The translations under genes and the position numbers were made by a program. From an uncultured Myxococcales bacterium (GTDB taxonomy: Bacteria > Myxococcota_A > Polyangia > Polyangiales > Polyangiaceae), in the NCBI GenBank assembly GCA_937998045.1, contig CALKVG010000531.1:1-17225 (forward strand): a stretch of DNA of 17,225 bases, read 5' to 3'. The notes under the pieces are model-generated. The model was not told the origin of the DNA. It saw only the letters and a program-made list of their open reading frames with translations, and did no database searches. Each line of letters starts with the position of its first letter. Position 1 is the first letter of the stretch. Positions 6,557 through 13,690 of the stretch are shown here, piece after piece.

Positions 6557-7675
6557 GTGCGCAAGGTCCTCTTCCTCCTCTGCATCGTCCTCGCGAGCGT
6601 CGACCTCTGGGCGCCGGACGCGCGCGCAGAGCGCCTGCGCGACCTCGCCGACGTGGCCGGGGCGCGCGACAACCAGCTCGTCGGCTTCGGGCTCGTCACG
6701 GGCCTGGCCGGCACGGGCGACGATCTCACCGTGCCGGTCGCACAGCAGGCGGTCCTGTCGCTCTTGCGCAGGCTCGGCGTACAGGTCGATCCGCAGCAGT
6801 ACATGATGCAGCAGTTCCGCCTGCGGAACGTCGCCGCCGTGACGGTGACCGCCAATCTTCCGCCGTTCGCTAAGGCGGGGACCAAGATCGACGTCACGGT
6901 CTCGTCCCTCGGAAACGCGCGGAGCCTCTCCGGCGGGGTCCTCCTCCAGACGCTCCTCAAGGGCGCCGATCAGCGCACGTACGCCGTCGCGCAGGGCAAC
7001 CTCCTGGTCGGTGGCTTCGAGGCGCACGGCGCGACTGGAAGCACGATCAAGAGCGGAACACCGACCGCGGGCCGCGTCCCGGAGGGCGCTCTCGTCGAGC
7101 GCGAGGTGCCGACGTCGATCGTCGCCGACGGCGCCGTCCGCCTCGAGCTGCGTACGCCGGGGTTCTCGGTGGCATCGCACATCGTCGACGCGGTGAACAA
7201 GAAGTTCAACGGCGCCGCGAACGCGATCGACGGCGGCGCCGTCGCGGTGCGGATTCCTCAGGACTACGGCGCTCGCGTCGTCGACTTCGTGGCGGCCCTC
7301 GAGGAAGTCGAGGTCGCCCCCGTGCGCCGCGCGCGCGTTGTCATCAACGAGCGCACCGGGACGATCGTCGCCGGCGGCGACGTTCGCCTGGCGCCGGTGG
7401 CAGTCGTCCACGGCAGCCTGACCATCGTCGTCAAGGAGACGCCCACGACCTCCCAGCCGAACGCCTTCGCGCAGGGCACGACGGTCACGACTCCCCATAC
7501 CGACATCGAGACGAGCGAGGGCAATCGGTCGATGGTCTACGTGCCGGCCGCGCCGACCCTGTCGGAGGTCGCCGCGGCGCTCAGTCAGCTGGGGCTGTCC
7601 CCGCGTGAAATGGCCAGCGTATTGCAAGCGCTCCGAGGCGCAGGAGCTTTGGAAGCCGAGGTCTTGGTCGAATGA
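6557..7675 (+). CDS. flgI: Flagellar P-ring protein FlgI
   Basis: FlgI forms the periplasmic P ring around the rod. From the GTG at 6557 it is 372 residues. A signal peptide ends near DARA (about residue 23), and the mature part opens ERLRDLADVAG then NQLVGFGLVTGLAGTGDD, a FlgI hallmark. Other conserved parts are FRLRNVAAVTVTANLP, INERTGTIVAGGDVRL and the C-terminal TLSEVAAALSQLGLSPREM. The frame is open for over 1.2 kb upstream through flgA and flgH, but this is GC-rich read-through. GAGG nine bases before the GTG supports the start. The stop overlaps the flgJ ATG. Confidence 0.96.
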   Translation: MRKVLFLLCIVLASVDLWAPDARAERLRDLADVAGARDNQLVGFGLVTGLAGTGDDLTVPVAQQAVLSLLRRLGVQVDPQQYMMQQFRLRNVAAVTVTANLPPFAKAGTKIDVTVSSLGNARSLSGGVLLQTLLKGADQRTYAVAQGNLLVGGFEAHGATGSTIKSGTPTAGRVPEGALVEREVPTSIVADGAVRLELRTPGFSVASHIVDAVNKKFNGAANAIDGGAVAVRIPQDYGARVVDFVAALEEVEVAPVRRARVVINERTGTIVAGGDVRLAPVAVVHGSLTIVVKETPTTSQPNAFAQGTTVTTPHTDIETSEGNRSMVYVPAAPTLSEVAAALSQLGLSPREMASVLQALRGAGALEAEVLVE

Positions 7676-8115
7676 GCACCCCCCTTGCCCGAGTCGATGG
7701 CATCGCGCACACCGCGCCGAAGACCGATCGCACGGAGAAGCTGCACCACGCGGCCAAGGAGCTCGAGTCGCTGTTCGTCAAGCAGCTGCTCACGGCGGCC
7801 AAGATGGGCGGCGAGGCGAAGGGCGGGTATGCCGAGATGAGCATCGACGCGCTCGCCTCCGGCGTCGAGAAGGCTGGTGGTCTGGGCCTCGCCCAGCGCA
7901 TCGAGCAAGCGCTCTCGCCGTCCGCCCTACACGTCGCGCACACACCCGCCACGGCGGGCCATGTCGCTCTCAATCCCGCTGCCCAGACTCCGGCCGCTGC
8001 CGTGACGCTGGGCGTGGCGGCGGCGCATGCCACACTCAAGGGCGAAGGCCCTGCGGCAGCGCCTAAAGGTTTCGCCCCGGCCGCCGTTAGTGCCTACCTG
8101 AGGCAAGGACACTGA
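7672..8115 (+). CDS. flgJ: Rod-binding protein, FlgJ N-terminal domain only
   Basis: FlgJ acts as a rod cap during assembly. This 147-residue form has the rod-binding domain (about 20-85), with KLHHAAKELESLFVKQLLTA followed by MSIDALASGVEKAGGLGLAQRI. It lacks the C-terminal muramidase domain found in enterobacterial FlgJ, so peptidoglycan must be opened by another enzyme. This single-domain form is common outside gamma-proteobacteria. The tail (about 85-147) is Ala/Pro-rich. Its coding sequence contains the flgM sigma-28 promoter. The start overlaps the flgI stop. Confidence 0.9.
   Translation: MSTPLARVDGIAHTAPKTDRTEKLHHAAKELESLFVKQLLTAAKMGGEAKGGYAEMSIDALASGVEKAGGLGLAQRIEQALSPSALHVAHTPATAGHVALNPAAQTPAAAVTLGVAAAHATLKGEGPAAAPKGFAPAAVSAYLRQGH
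8064..8090 (+). promoter_or_regulatory. Sigma-28 (FliA) promoter for flgM-flgN-flgK-flgL
   Basis: TAAAGGTT, exactly 11 bases, then GCCGTTAG: 13 of 16 positions match the FliA consensus TAAAGTTT-N11-GCCGATAA. TAAA is rare in this GC-rich window. It lies within the last codons of flgJ, about 25 bases before the flgM ATG. The predicted start near 8097 would leave a short leader that contains AAGGA. Class III expression of flgM and flgKL from sigma-28 is established in Salmonella. Confidence 0.72.
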
Positions 8116-8408
8116 TGCGAATCAACGACCTCTATGGAAAGCTGAACGAACGCGCGGTGGAATCGAGCGGCAAGGGCGCCGCGACCGGCGCTACGTCCAA
8201 GAGCGGGGGAGCCGACGCAGGCTCCGCCCCCGCGCAGGGCGTGGGCGGCGAGAAGGTCACCCTGTCGGACGAGGCGCAGAAGCTCGCCGACAAGGCGGCG
8301 GCATCCGCCGAGGCCGACAAGGTCGGCAAGCTGCGCGAGGCCATCCAGAACGGAACGTTCAAGGTGGACCCGCAAGCCATCGCCAAACGGATCGTCGAGG
8401 GAGGGTAA
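8115..8408 (+). CDS. flgM: Anti-sigma-28 factor FlgM
   Basis: FlgM holds sigma-28 inactive until the hook is complete, then is exported. The 97-residue product is the usual size. Residues about 46-95 hold the sigma-binding part (KVTLSDEAQKLAD, then KVGKLREAIQNGTFKVDPQAIAKRI). The N terminus (MRINDLYGKL) and the Gly/Ala/Ser-rich middle fit the disordered, exported half. AAGGA lies before the ATG, which shares its first base with the flgJ stop (TGATG). A sigma-28 promoter just upstream gives negative feedback. Confidence 0.93.
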   Translation: MRINDLYGKLNERAVESSGKGAATGATSKSGGADAGSAPAQGVGGEKVTLSDEAQKLADKAAASAEADKVGKLREAIQNGTFKVDPQAIAKRIVEGG

Positions 8409-8414
8409 GCCCGC

Positions 8415-8771
8415 ATGGTAGAGGATACGCTCGGAGAGCTTCGCAAGCTCCTCGAGGAGGAGCGCGAAGCGATCCTACGGCTCGACGGAGCGCGTGTCCT
8501 CGACATGGCGGGGCGCAAGCACGCCATCGTCGCCCGCCTTCGGGACGCGAGCGGCGGGCTCTCGCCGGAGGCGGCGCGGTCGCTCCCCGAGCTCGTCGCG
8601 GCGCTGCGCCACAACGGCATCCTGCTCGCGCACGCGCGCGATGTGTTGCGCGACGCCATCGCCGCCGCGCGCGCCGAGCCGGCTGCCCTCTCATCCGTCA
8701 CCCGTCCCGCCGCCGTCCGCGCTCCCCTCGCGGGCGTGACCGCGCGGCGCGCCCTCTCGGTGCGAGGCTGA
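8415..8771 (+). CDS. flgN: FlgN-like export chaperone for FlgK/FlgL
   Basis: FlgN-family proteins are helical cytoplasmic chaperones for the hook-filament junction proteins. The 118-residue product is helical with heptad-like Leu/Glu spacing in residues 1-90 (TLGELRKLLEEEREAILRL, then ELVAALRHNGILLAHARDVL). The family is poorly conserved, so the call rests on size, predicted fold and position between flgM and flgK. GGGAGGG lies nine bases before the ATG. The C-terminal 25 residues are Ala/Arg-rich. Confidence 0.82.
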   Translation: MVEDTLGELRKLLEEEREAILRLDGARVLDMAGRKHAIVARLRDASGGLSPEAARSLPELVAALRHNGILLAHARDVLRDAIAAARAEPAALSSVTRPAAVRAPLAGVTARRALSVRG

Positions 8772-8772
8772 C

Positions 8773-10167
8773 ATGAGTTCCCTCTCCGCGCTGCTTGGCG
8801 TGATGGGCGAGTCGCTCTCGGCGCAGCAGGAAGCGCTCGACGTCACCGGGCAAAACGTCGCGAACGTCAACACGCCCGGATACGTGAAGAGGACCGCCAT
8901 CCTCGAGTCGATGGCGACCATGCCCGGCACGGACGGCGGAGTCGACGTCGCTACGATCCAGCGCGCCTTCAACTCGTTCACGTACGGGCAGGTCAACGAG
9001 GAGCACGGTCTGCAGGGAGCGGCCGACTCGCGCAGCGGCGCGCTGGCCGAGGCGCAGGCCACCATCGCCCCGCAGGGCGGCGGCGCGATCAGCGATCAGC
9101 TGACCGCGTTCTTCTCGTCGCTCGACGCCCTCTCTTCGAATCCGAGCGATACGTCGGCGCGTTCCAACGTGCTCGCGCAGGCGACGCAGCTCGCGCAGAC
9201 CATCTCGAGCACCGCGAACGGCCTCGCTCAGCAGCAGCAGTCGATGTTGACGCAGGCGCAGGGAATCACGGGCGAGGTCAACTCGGACCTGTCGCAGATC
9301 GCGCGGCTCAACGCGAGCATCGCGCAGGCGCAGGGCCAGGGAGACAACGCGCCCGACCTGCGCGACAAGCGAGACTCCCTGGTCACCGACGTCGCCGACA
9401 AGATCGGCGCCAAGGTCCTGCAGGACCCGTCCGGAAGCGTGACGCTCTTCGCCGCCGGAACGACCCTCGTCAACGGTAGCCAGGCCGCGACGCTCGGCGT
9501 GACCGTCGACTCCAGCGGGGCCCTCAAGTTCACCGCCACGCGTGGGAGCGGCCCCGCGGACGACATCACCGCGGGCGTTACGCAAGGATCGCTCGGCGGC
9601 ATACGCGAGGCGCGCGACACCGACATCGCGCAGACCGCGTCCCAGCTCGACCAGTTTGCGTACGACCTCGCGAACACCGTCAACTCCGTCCACAAGACCG
9701 GCTACGGCCTCGACGGAAACACCGGGCGCAACCTCTTCGCAGCGCCGTCGCAGGTCGCCGGCGCGGCCGCGAACTTCGCCGTCGATCCATCGATGGCCGG
9801 CCACCCAGACTTCGTCGGCGCCGCCGCCTCGGCGACGGACGTCCCCGGCGGCAACGACGTTGCGGTCGCCCTCTCGCAGGTCGCAACGCAGAAGATCGGC
9901 GCTGGCGGTACCCCGGCGCAAAGCTTTGCGAGCATCGCCGCGCAGCTCGGCTCCGCCAAGTCCGCAGCCGACACCGAATCGGCGACGCGCGCCGACACCG
10001 TCACGCAGGCCGAGAACTTGAACAGCAGCGCGAGCGGCGTCTCGCTGAACGAAGAAATGACGAACCTGACGCGCTTCCAGCAGGCGTTCCAGGCGTCGAC
10101 GCAGGTCCTCCAGATCGCCAACGGTCTGATGAGCACCGTCCTCAACATGACGACGCCGACGGCCTGA
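8773..10167 (+). CDS. flgK: Flagellar hook-associated protein 1 FlgK
   Basis: FlgK is the first hook-filament junction protein. The 464-residue product has the N-terminal rod-type motif (ALDVTGQNVANVNTPGYVKR, about residues 23-42), the HAP1 segments DLRDKRDSLV and GSLGGIREARD, and a C-terminal motif LNEEMTNLTRFQQAFQASTQ. The two ends form the paired coiled coil of axial proteins. GAGG precedes the ATG by five bases, one base after the flgN stop. A 510-codon open frame on the opposite strand here is a GC-bias shadow. Confidence 0.96.
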   Translation: MSSLSALLGVMGESLSAQQEALDVTGQNVANVNTPGYVKRTAILESMATMPGTDGGVDVATIQRAFNSFTYGQVNEEHGLQGAADSRSGALAEAQATIAPQGGGAISDQLTAFFSSLDALSSNPSDTSARSNVLAQATQLAQTISSTANGLAQQQQSMLTQAQGITGEVNSDLSQIARLNASIAQAQGQGDNAPDLRDKRDSLVTDVADKIGAKVLQDPSGSVTLFAAGTTLVNGSQAATLGVTVDSSGALKFTATRGSGPADDITAGVTQGSLGGIREARDTDIAQTASQLDQFAYDLANTVNSVHKTGYGLDGNTGRNLFAAPSQVAGAAANFAVDPSMAGHPDFVGAAASATDVPGGNDVAVALSQVATQKIGAGGTPAQSFASIAAQLGSAKSAADTESATRADTVTQAENLNSSASGVSLNEEMTNLTRFQQAFQASTQVLQIANGLMSTVLNMTTPTA

Positions 10168-10177
10168 GGGAGAGACC

Positions 10178-11062
10178 ATGCGAGTCACCGACGCGATGCG
10201 CATCAACACGGCCCTGCAGGCCGAGAACAACGTCTCGCTGCAAATGTCGAAGGTCTCGCAGATGGCCTCCTCGGGCCTACGGGTTTCGGCGCCATCGGAC
10301 GATCCCGCGGCCTACGCCTCGATCACCGAGCGCGCTGCGCAGATGGGCGTCATTCAGGGGCGGAGCAGCGCCGCCTCGCGCGCCGCCGAAGACCTCAACC
10401 TCGCCGAGAGCACGCTCGACTCCGCGGACAACATCCTCGTGCAGATCCGGCAGATCGCCGTCGAACAGGCGAACGGCACACAGGACGCGACGTCGCGCGC
10501 CAACGCTTCCGCACAGGTCGCCTCCCTGCGCCAGCAGCTCCTCGCGCTCGCCAACACCCAGGGAAGCAACGGCTACCTCTTCGGCGGCACGAAGACCGCG
10601 ACGCCGCCGTTCGATTCTAGCGGCGTCTTCTCCGGCAACGGAAACCTCACGCACGTCGAGATCGCCGACGGCGTCCTTGCCGTCTCGAACGCGAGCGGCG
10701 CGAACGCGTTCACCTCGGCCGGAGGCGAGGACGTCTTCGCCGACGTGCAGAACCTCGTGACGGCGCTGTCGAACAACGATGTCTCGGGCGTCCAGGCGTC
10801 GCTGACGACGCTGGACGCGTCGCGAGCGCAGGTCGACTCTGCGCGCATCGACGCCGGGCTGAGCGCGCAGCGCCTCACGGCCGCGGGTACCGTGATGAGT
10901 AGCGCCCTCACGCAGCTTCAGGTCGCGCAGACCTCCGAGCAAGACGCCGACGCTCCGACGACGCTCTCGAACCTTCAAGAGACGCAGACGGCCTTCGAGG
11001 AGTCCCTTCAGGTCACCAAACAGATCTTGTCCGTATCACTCGCGACGGCGAACATAGGATGA
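10178..11062 (+). CDS. flgL: Flagellar hook-associated protein 3 FlgL
   Basis: FlgL is the second junction protein and resembles flagellin. The 294-residue product begins MRVTDAMRINTAL and continues to MASSGLRVSAPSDDPAAYASI. In the next helix lie NLAESTLDSADNIL and QIAVEQANGT, then GSNGYLFGGTKTATPPF, which is typical of FlgL. The C-terminal helix LQETQTAFEESLQVTKQILSV replaces the flagellin terminus. GAGGGAG precedes the ATG. It is followed by csrA-fliW, as in many deltaproteobacterial and Gram-positive clusters. Confidence 0.95.
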   Translation: MRVTDAMRINTALQAENNVSLQMSKVSQMASSGLRVSAPSDDPAAYASITERAAQMGVIQGRSSAASRAAEDLNLAESTLDSADNILVQIRQIAVEQANGTQDATSRANASAQVASLRQQLLALANTQGSNGYLFGGTKTATPPFDSSGVFSGNGNLTHVEIADGVLAVSNASGANAFTSAGGEDVFADVQNLVTALSNNDVSGVQASLTTLDASRAQVDSARIDAGLSAQRLTAAGTVMSSALTQLQVAQTSEQDADAPTTLSNLQETQTAFEESLQVTKQILSVSLATANIG

Positions 11063-11078
11063 GGGGCGAGGTTGCCCC
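11063..11078 (+). promoter_or_regulatory. Small hairpin in the flgL-csrA gap
   Basis: GGGGC (11063-11067) pairs with GCCCC (11074-11078) around a six-base loop, immediately followed by the csrA ribosome binding site GAGG (11079-11082). There is no T-run, so it is not a terminator. It could modulate csrA translation. The loop has no GGA triplet, so direct CsrA autoregulation through it is not evident. Confidence 0.4.
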
Positions 11079-11087
11079 GAGGCCAGC

Positions 11088-11330
11088 ATGCTGATCTTAC
11101 AGCGACGGGTCGGAGAGCGAATCGTCGTGAGCGGCGGGGTCGAGATCACCGTCACCGCCGTCACGCGCCGCGGAGTGCGCCTGGCGGTCAGCGCGCCGCC
11201 CGGCGTGAGTGTCCTCCGCGGTGAGGTTCACGACGCCATCGCGCAGGCGAACGCGCGGGCCGCGGGGTCTACTGAGGTGTTCATCGAGGACGATTCGGAG
11301 GAATCGGACAGCGAAGGGGAGGGTGCGTGA
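11088..11330 (+). CDS. csrA: Carbon storage regulator CsrA
   Basis: CsrA is a dimeric RNA-binding repressor of translation; in many flagellates it represses flagellin. The core (1-55) has MLILQRRVGERIVV, VTAVTRRGVRLAVSAP and VSVLRGEVHDAI, with L4, R44 and E46 at the expected RNA-contacting or conserved positions. It is 80 residues, longer than the usual 60-75. The extra C-terminal tail is strongly acidic (EDDSEESDSEGEGA). FliW binds CsrA partly through its C-terminal extension, so the tail may matter there. The stop overlaps the fliW GTG (GTGA). Confidence 0.95.
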   Translation: MLILQRRVGERIVVSGGVEITVTAVTRRGVRLAVSAPPGVSVLRGEVHDAIAQANARAAGSTEVFIEDDSEESDSEGEGA

Positions 11331-11755
11331 TTCGCTTAGTAGGTACGCGTTTCGGGGAGATCGAGGTCGACGAGTCGCGCGCCGTCGCTTTTCCGCGAGG
11401 GCTCATCGGATTCGCGGAGGCCCGGCGGTTCGCGCTGCTCGAGCCGCGCGGGCGGACCTCCGTCGCCTGGCTTCAGTCGCTCGACGCACCCGAGCTCGCG
11501 TTCCCCGTGATGGACGGATCCAGCTTCGGCCAGGGCTACCCCGAGCCGACTCCGACGCAGCTGGCGCACGACGCCGGGCTGGCCACCACCGGGGACGTGG
11601 CCGTTCTCGTCGTCGTCGCAGCGCGCAACCGCACGGGCCTCGTCGCCAACCTGCTCGCGCCGCTCGTCATCGACCTCGAGAACCGCGTGGGCGCGCAGGT
11701 CGTGCTGGACTACCGCCGGTACTCCGCAGCCGCTCCGGTAGGAGCGCCCGGCTAA
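11327..11755 (+). CDS. fliW: Flagellar assembly factor FliW
   Basis: FliW binds and inhibits CsrA and also binds flagellin, so it couples filament export to flagellin translation. The 142-residue product has the family's opening pattern (GTRFGEIEVDESRAVAFPRGLIGF) and WLQSLDAPELAFPVMD. It continues with DVAVLVVV and NLLAPLVIDLENRVGAQVVL. GTG is the start, with GGGGAGG upstream and a four-base overlap with csrA. The coupled csrA-fliW pair is the standard arrangement. Confidence 0.94.
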   Translation: MIRLVGTRFGEIEVDESRAVAFPRGLIGFAEARRFALLEPRGRTSVAWLQSLDAPELAFPVMDGSSFGQGYPEPTPTQLAHDAGLATTGDVAVLVVVAARNRTGLVANLLAPLVIDLENRVGAQVVLDYRRYSAAAPVGAPG

Positions 11756-11826
11756 CAAGGCAGTCAAGGTCTTCGCGAAACCGCCGTTCCTCGGGACGAG
11801 GCACTCCCCGCGAGTGTTGGATCCCG

Positions 11827-12732
11827 ATGGGTATCGCGCAGCGACATAGCGAGGTCACGCCGTTCGCTCCTGTGACGGAGCTCCACCCGGTCTCCGACCA
11901 CCCGCAGGCCGGCGAGTCCGCAGGCGGCAGTCTGGTGTCATCGCTCGGGGCGCTGCAGGCGATAGAGGACGACATTGTCGGCGTCCTCGTGGAGGCGCAA
12001 GCCATCCTGGAGTCCCTCGAGACGCACCACGTACACGACGACGCCGGCTTCCGGTCCTTCGCCGAGATGGAATCGCGGCTGGTGCACCCGTCGTCGATGC
12101 TCCACGCGATGCGCCTCGCGGTCCCACGCGCGTTGTTCGAGCGGTCGAAGGGTCGTCGCAAGCGCGGCGCGGCGGGCGGGCGCCCCGAAGGAGGCGATCG
12201 TGCGCGCCGTCTCAGCGGGCTCGCCGCGCTCTCGCAGTCGCTCGTCAGCTTGCGGTCGATGGACGATCGACTCCACAACCTGGCCGACTCCGCGCGCTTT
12301 GCGCTCGACGACGTCGAGGCGAGCCAGCTCTACGAGGAGTGCGGCTACGCCTCCGTCGAGGAGTTCATCGAACGCGCGCTCGCGCCGAGCCCTGTCCTCG
12401 CCAGCATCTTTGCCCTGATCGCCGACCAGGAGCCGCCGGCCGCGGCCCAGGCGCCGGGGGAGGCTTTCGCGCGGATGTCTGGCTCCCACGCGATCCCCGG
12501 CGTGCCGTCGTCGGAGTCGCTCGTCGACCTCAATGACGTGTCCCTCCTGGAAGCGCAGGCGGGGAATGATCTGCTCTCGGGAGGCGCCGATACGCCAGGA
12601 GAGTCGGCCGAAACGCCGGCCGCTGCTGCGGCGCCCGCTCGGTCGCAAGGGCGCGGACTCGTCGTCGTCTCGACGATCCTCGCGCTCGTCGCGGCCGTGG
12701 CGGGTGCCGCTGCGGGGATCTTCCTTCCATAG
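11827..12732 (+). CDS. Tail-anchored protein with internally duplicated helical module, unknown function
   Basis: I do not recognise this 301-residue protein. Residues about 43-98 and 142-197 align without gaps at an offset of 99. The shared pattern is G-[FY]-x-S-x-x-E, then R-x-L-x-x/P-P-S-x-x-L, in FRSFAEMESRLVHPSSML and YASVEEFIERALAPSPVL. A basic linker (107-128) lies between the two copies. Residues 203-275 are an acidic, Pro/Ala-rich linker. One hydrophobic segment at about 278-299 is the last feature, so a C-terminal membrane anchor with a cytoplasmic body is likely. It follows fliW by 71 bases. The open frame upstream of 11827 overlaps csrA-fliW and is not gene. The ribosome binding site is weak. 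Confidence 0.75.
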   Translation: MGIAQRHSEVTPFAPVTELHPVSDHPQAGESAGGSLVSSLGALQAIEDDIVGVLVEAQAILESLETHHVHDDAGFRSFAEMESRLVHPSSMLHAMRLAVPRALFERSKGRRKRGAAGGRPEGGDRARRLSGLAALSQSLVSLRSMDDRLHNLADSARFALDDVEASQLYEECGYASVEEFIERALAPSPVLASIFALIADQEPPAAAQAPGEAFARMSGSHAIPGVPSSESLVDLNDVSLLEAQAGNDLLSGGADTPGESAETPAAAAAPARSQGRGLVVVSTILALVAAVAGAAAGIFLP

Positions 12733-12733
12733 G

Positions 12734-12764
12734 GGTCGAGGTCGCGGGTCGAGGTCGAGGTCGG
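12734..12764. repeat. GGTCGA hexamer tandem repeat
   Basis: Five near-perfect copies of GGTCGA/GGTCGC/GGTCGG follow directly after the tail-anchored gene, with one extra G. Just downstream, GGGAAG and CTTCCC could form a weak stem before the methyltransferase gene. No T-run is present. A loose transcription end is possible but not shown. Confidence 0.6.
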
Positions 12765-12838
12765 GGGAAGGCGCATTTCTCTCCCCGTCTTCCCGTGATC
12801 TCGTCTATCTCGGCTGTCCTCTCCTGCGATCACCCGCG

Positions 12839-13690
12839 ATGAAGACGATCATCCTCGGCGACAACGCCGACGTGCTGCCGACGCTGCCCGACTCGTTCGC
12901 GCGCCTCGTCTACGTGGACCCGCCGTTCAACACGGGGCGCGTGCAGAAGCGCGATCGCATGCGCGTGGCCGCGGCGCAGGGGGACGGGGAGCGCACCGGC
13001 TTCGGCGGGCGGCGCTACGACGTCGAGCGCGTCGACAGCGGCGCGTACGACGATTCGTTCGACGACTTCGAGAGCTTCCTCATGCCGCGCGTAGAGGCCG
13101 GGATGCGCTGCCTCACGCCCGACGGCTCGCTCTTCGTTCACCTCGACTGCCGCGAGGTCCATTACATCAAAGTGGCGCTCGACCGCTTGCTCGGGCGCGC
13201 GCGCTTCATCAACGAGATCATCTGGGCGTACGACTACGGCGGACGGCCGAAGAACCGCTGGCCGGCCAAGCACGACACGATCCTCTGGTACGCGCTCGAT
13301 CCGGCGAACTACGTCTTCAACTACGACGAGATCGACCGCATCCCCTACATGGCGCCGGGCCTGGTCTCGCCCGAGAAGGCGGAGCGCGGGAAAACGCCGA
13401 CCGACGTGTGGTGGCACACGATCGTGCCGACGAACGGCCGCGAGAAGACCGGTTACCCCACGCAGAAGCCCCTCGGCGTCGTCAGCCGAATCGTGAAAGT
13501 CCACTCGCGACCGTGCGACGTCGTCCTCGACTTCTTCGCGGGCAGCGGCACCACGGGCGAAGCGGCGGCGCGCAGCGGGCGCGGGTTCGTCCTGGTCGAC
13601 AACAACCGCGAAGCCGTCGACATCGCCGCCGCTCGCCTCGCGGAGTTCTCGCCGGAGTGCGTGGGGTTTGGCGCTCAGCTCACTCCGTGA
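12839..13690 (+). CDS. Solitary DNA methyltransferase, beta-class (N4-cytosine/N6-adenine)
   Basis: This enzyme transfers methyl groups from S-adenosylmethionine to exocyclic amines of DNA bases. The 283-residue product has catalytic motif IV DPPF at 27-30 and the SAM-binding motif I DFFAGSGTTG at 231-240. TGYPTQKP lies at 204-211, just before motif I. Motif IV before motif I puts it in the beta class, like CcrM and many type II and III enzymes. Residues 160-200 or so would hold target recognition. No restriction gene is adjacent, so it may be an orphan regulator or belong to a distant system. Its 3' end overlaps the convergent activator gene by 16 bases. The open frame back to 12533 is rejected as start. 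Confidence 0.9.
   Translation: MKTIILGDNADVLPTLPDSFARLVYVDPPFNTGRVQKRDRMRVAAAQGDGERTGFGGRRYDVERVDSGAYDDSFDDFESFLMPRVEAGMRCLTPDGSLFVHLDCREVHYIKVALDRLLGRARFINEIIWAYDYGGRPKNRWPAKHDTILWYALDPANYVFNYDEIDRIPYMAPGLVSPEKAERGKTPTDVWWHTIVPTNGREKTGYPTQKPLGVVSRIVKVHSRPCDVVLDFFAGSGTTGEAAARSGRGFVLVDNNREAVDIAAARLAEFSPECVGFGAQLTP

Noticed and set aside
8698..10230. 510-codon open frame on the minus strand opposite flgK
   Set aside because: It is Arg/Val/Glu-rich, has no recognisable domain and lies wholly opposite the clear flgK gene. Long antisense frames are expected at this GC content.
12733..12838. Rho-independent terminator after the tail-anchored gene
   Set aside because: Stems are short and loops long, and no T-run follows.
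12830..13674. Continuation of the second activator frame through the methyltransferase region
   Set aside because: Homology to the activator ends near 13830. The rest is antisense read-through opposite the methyltransferase.
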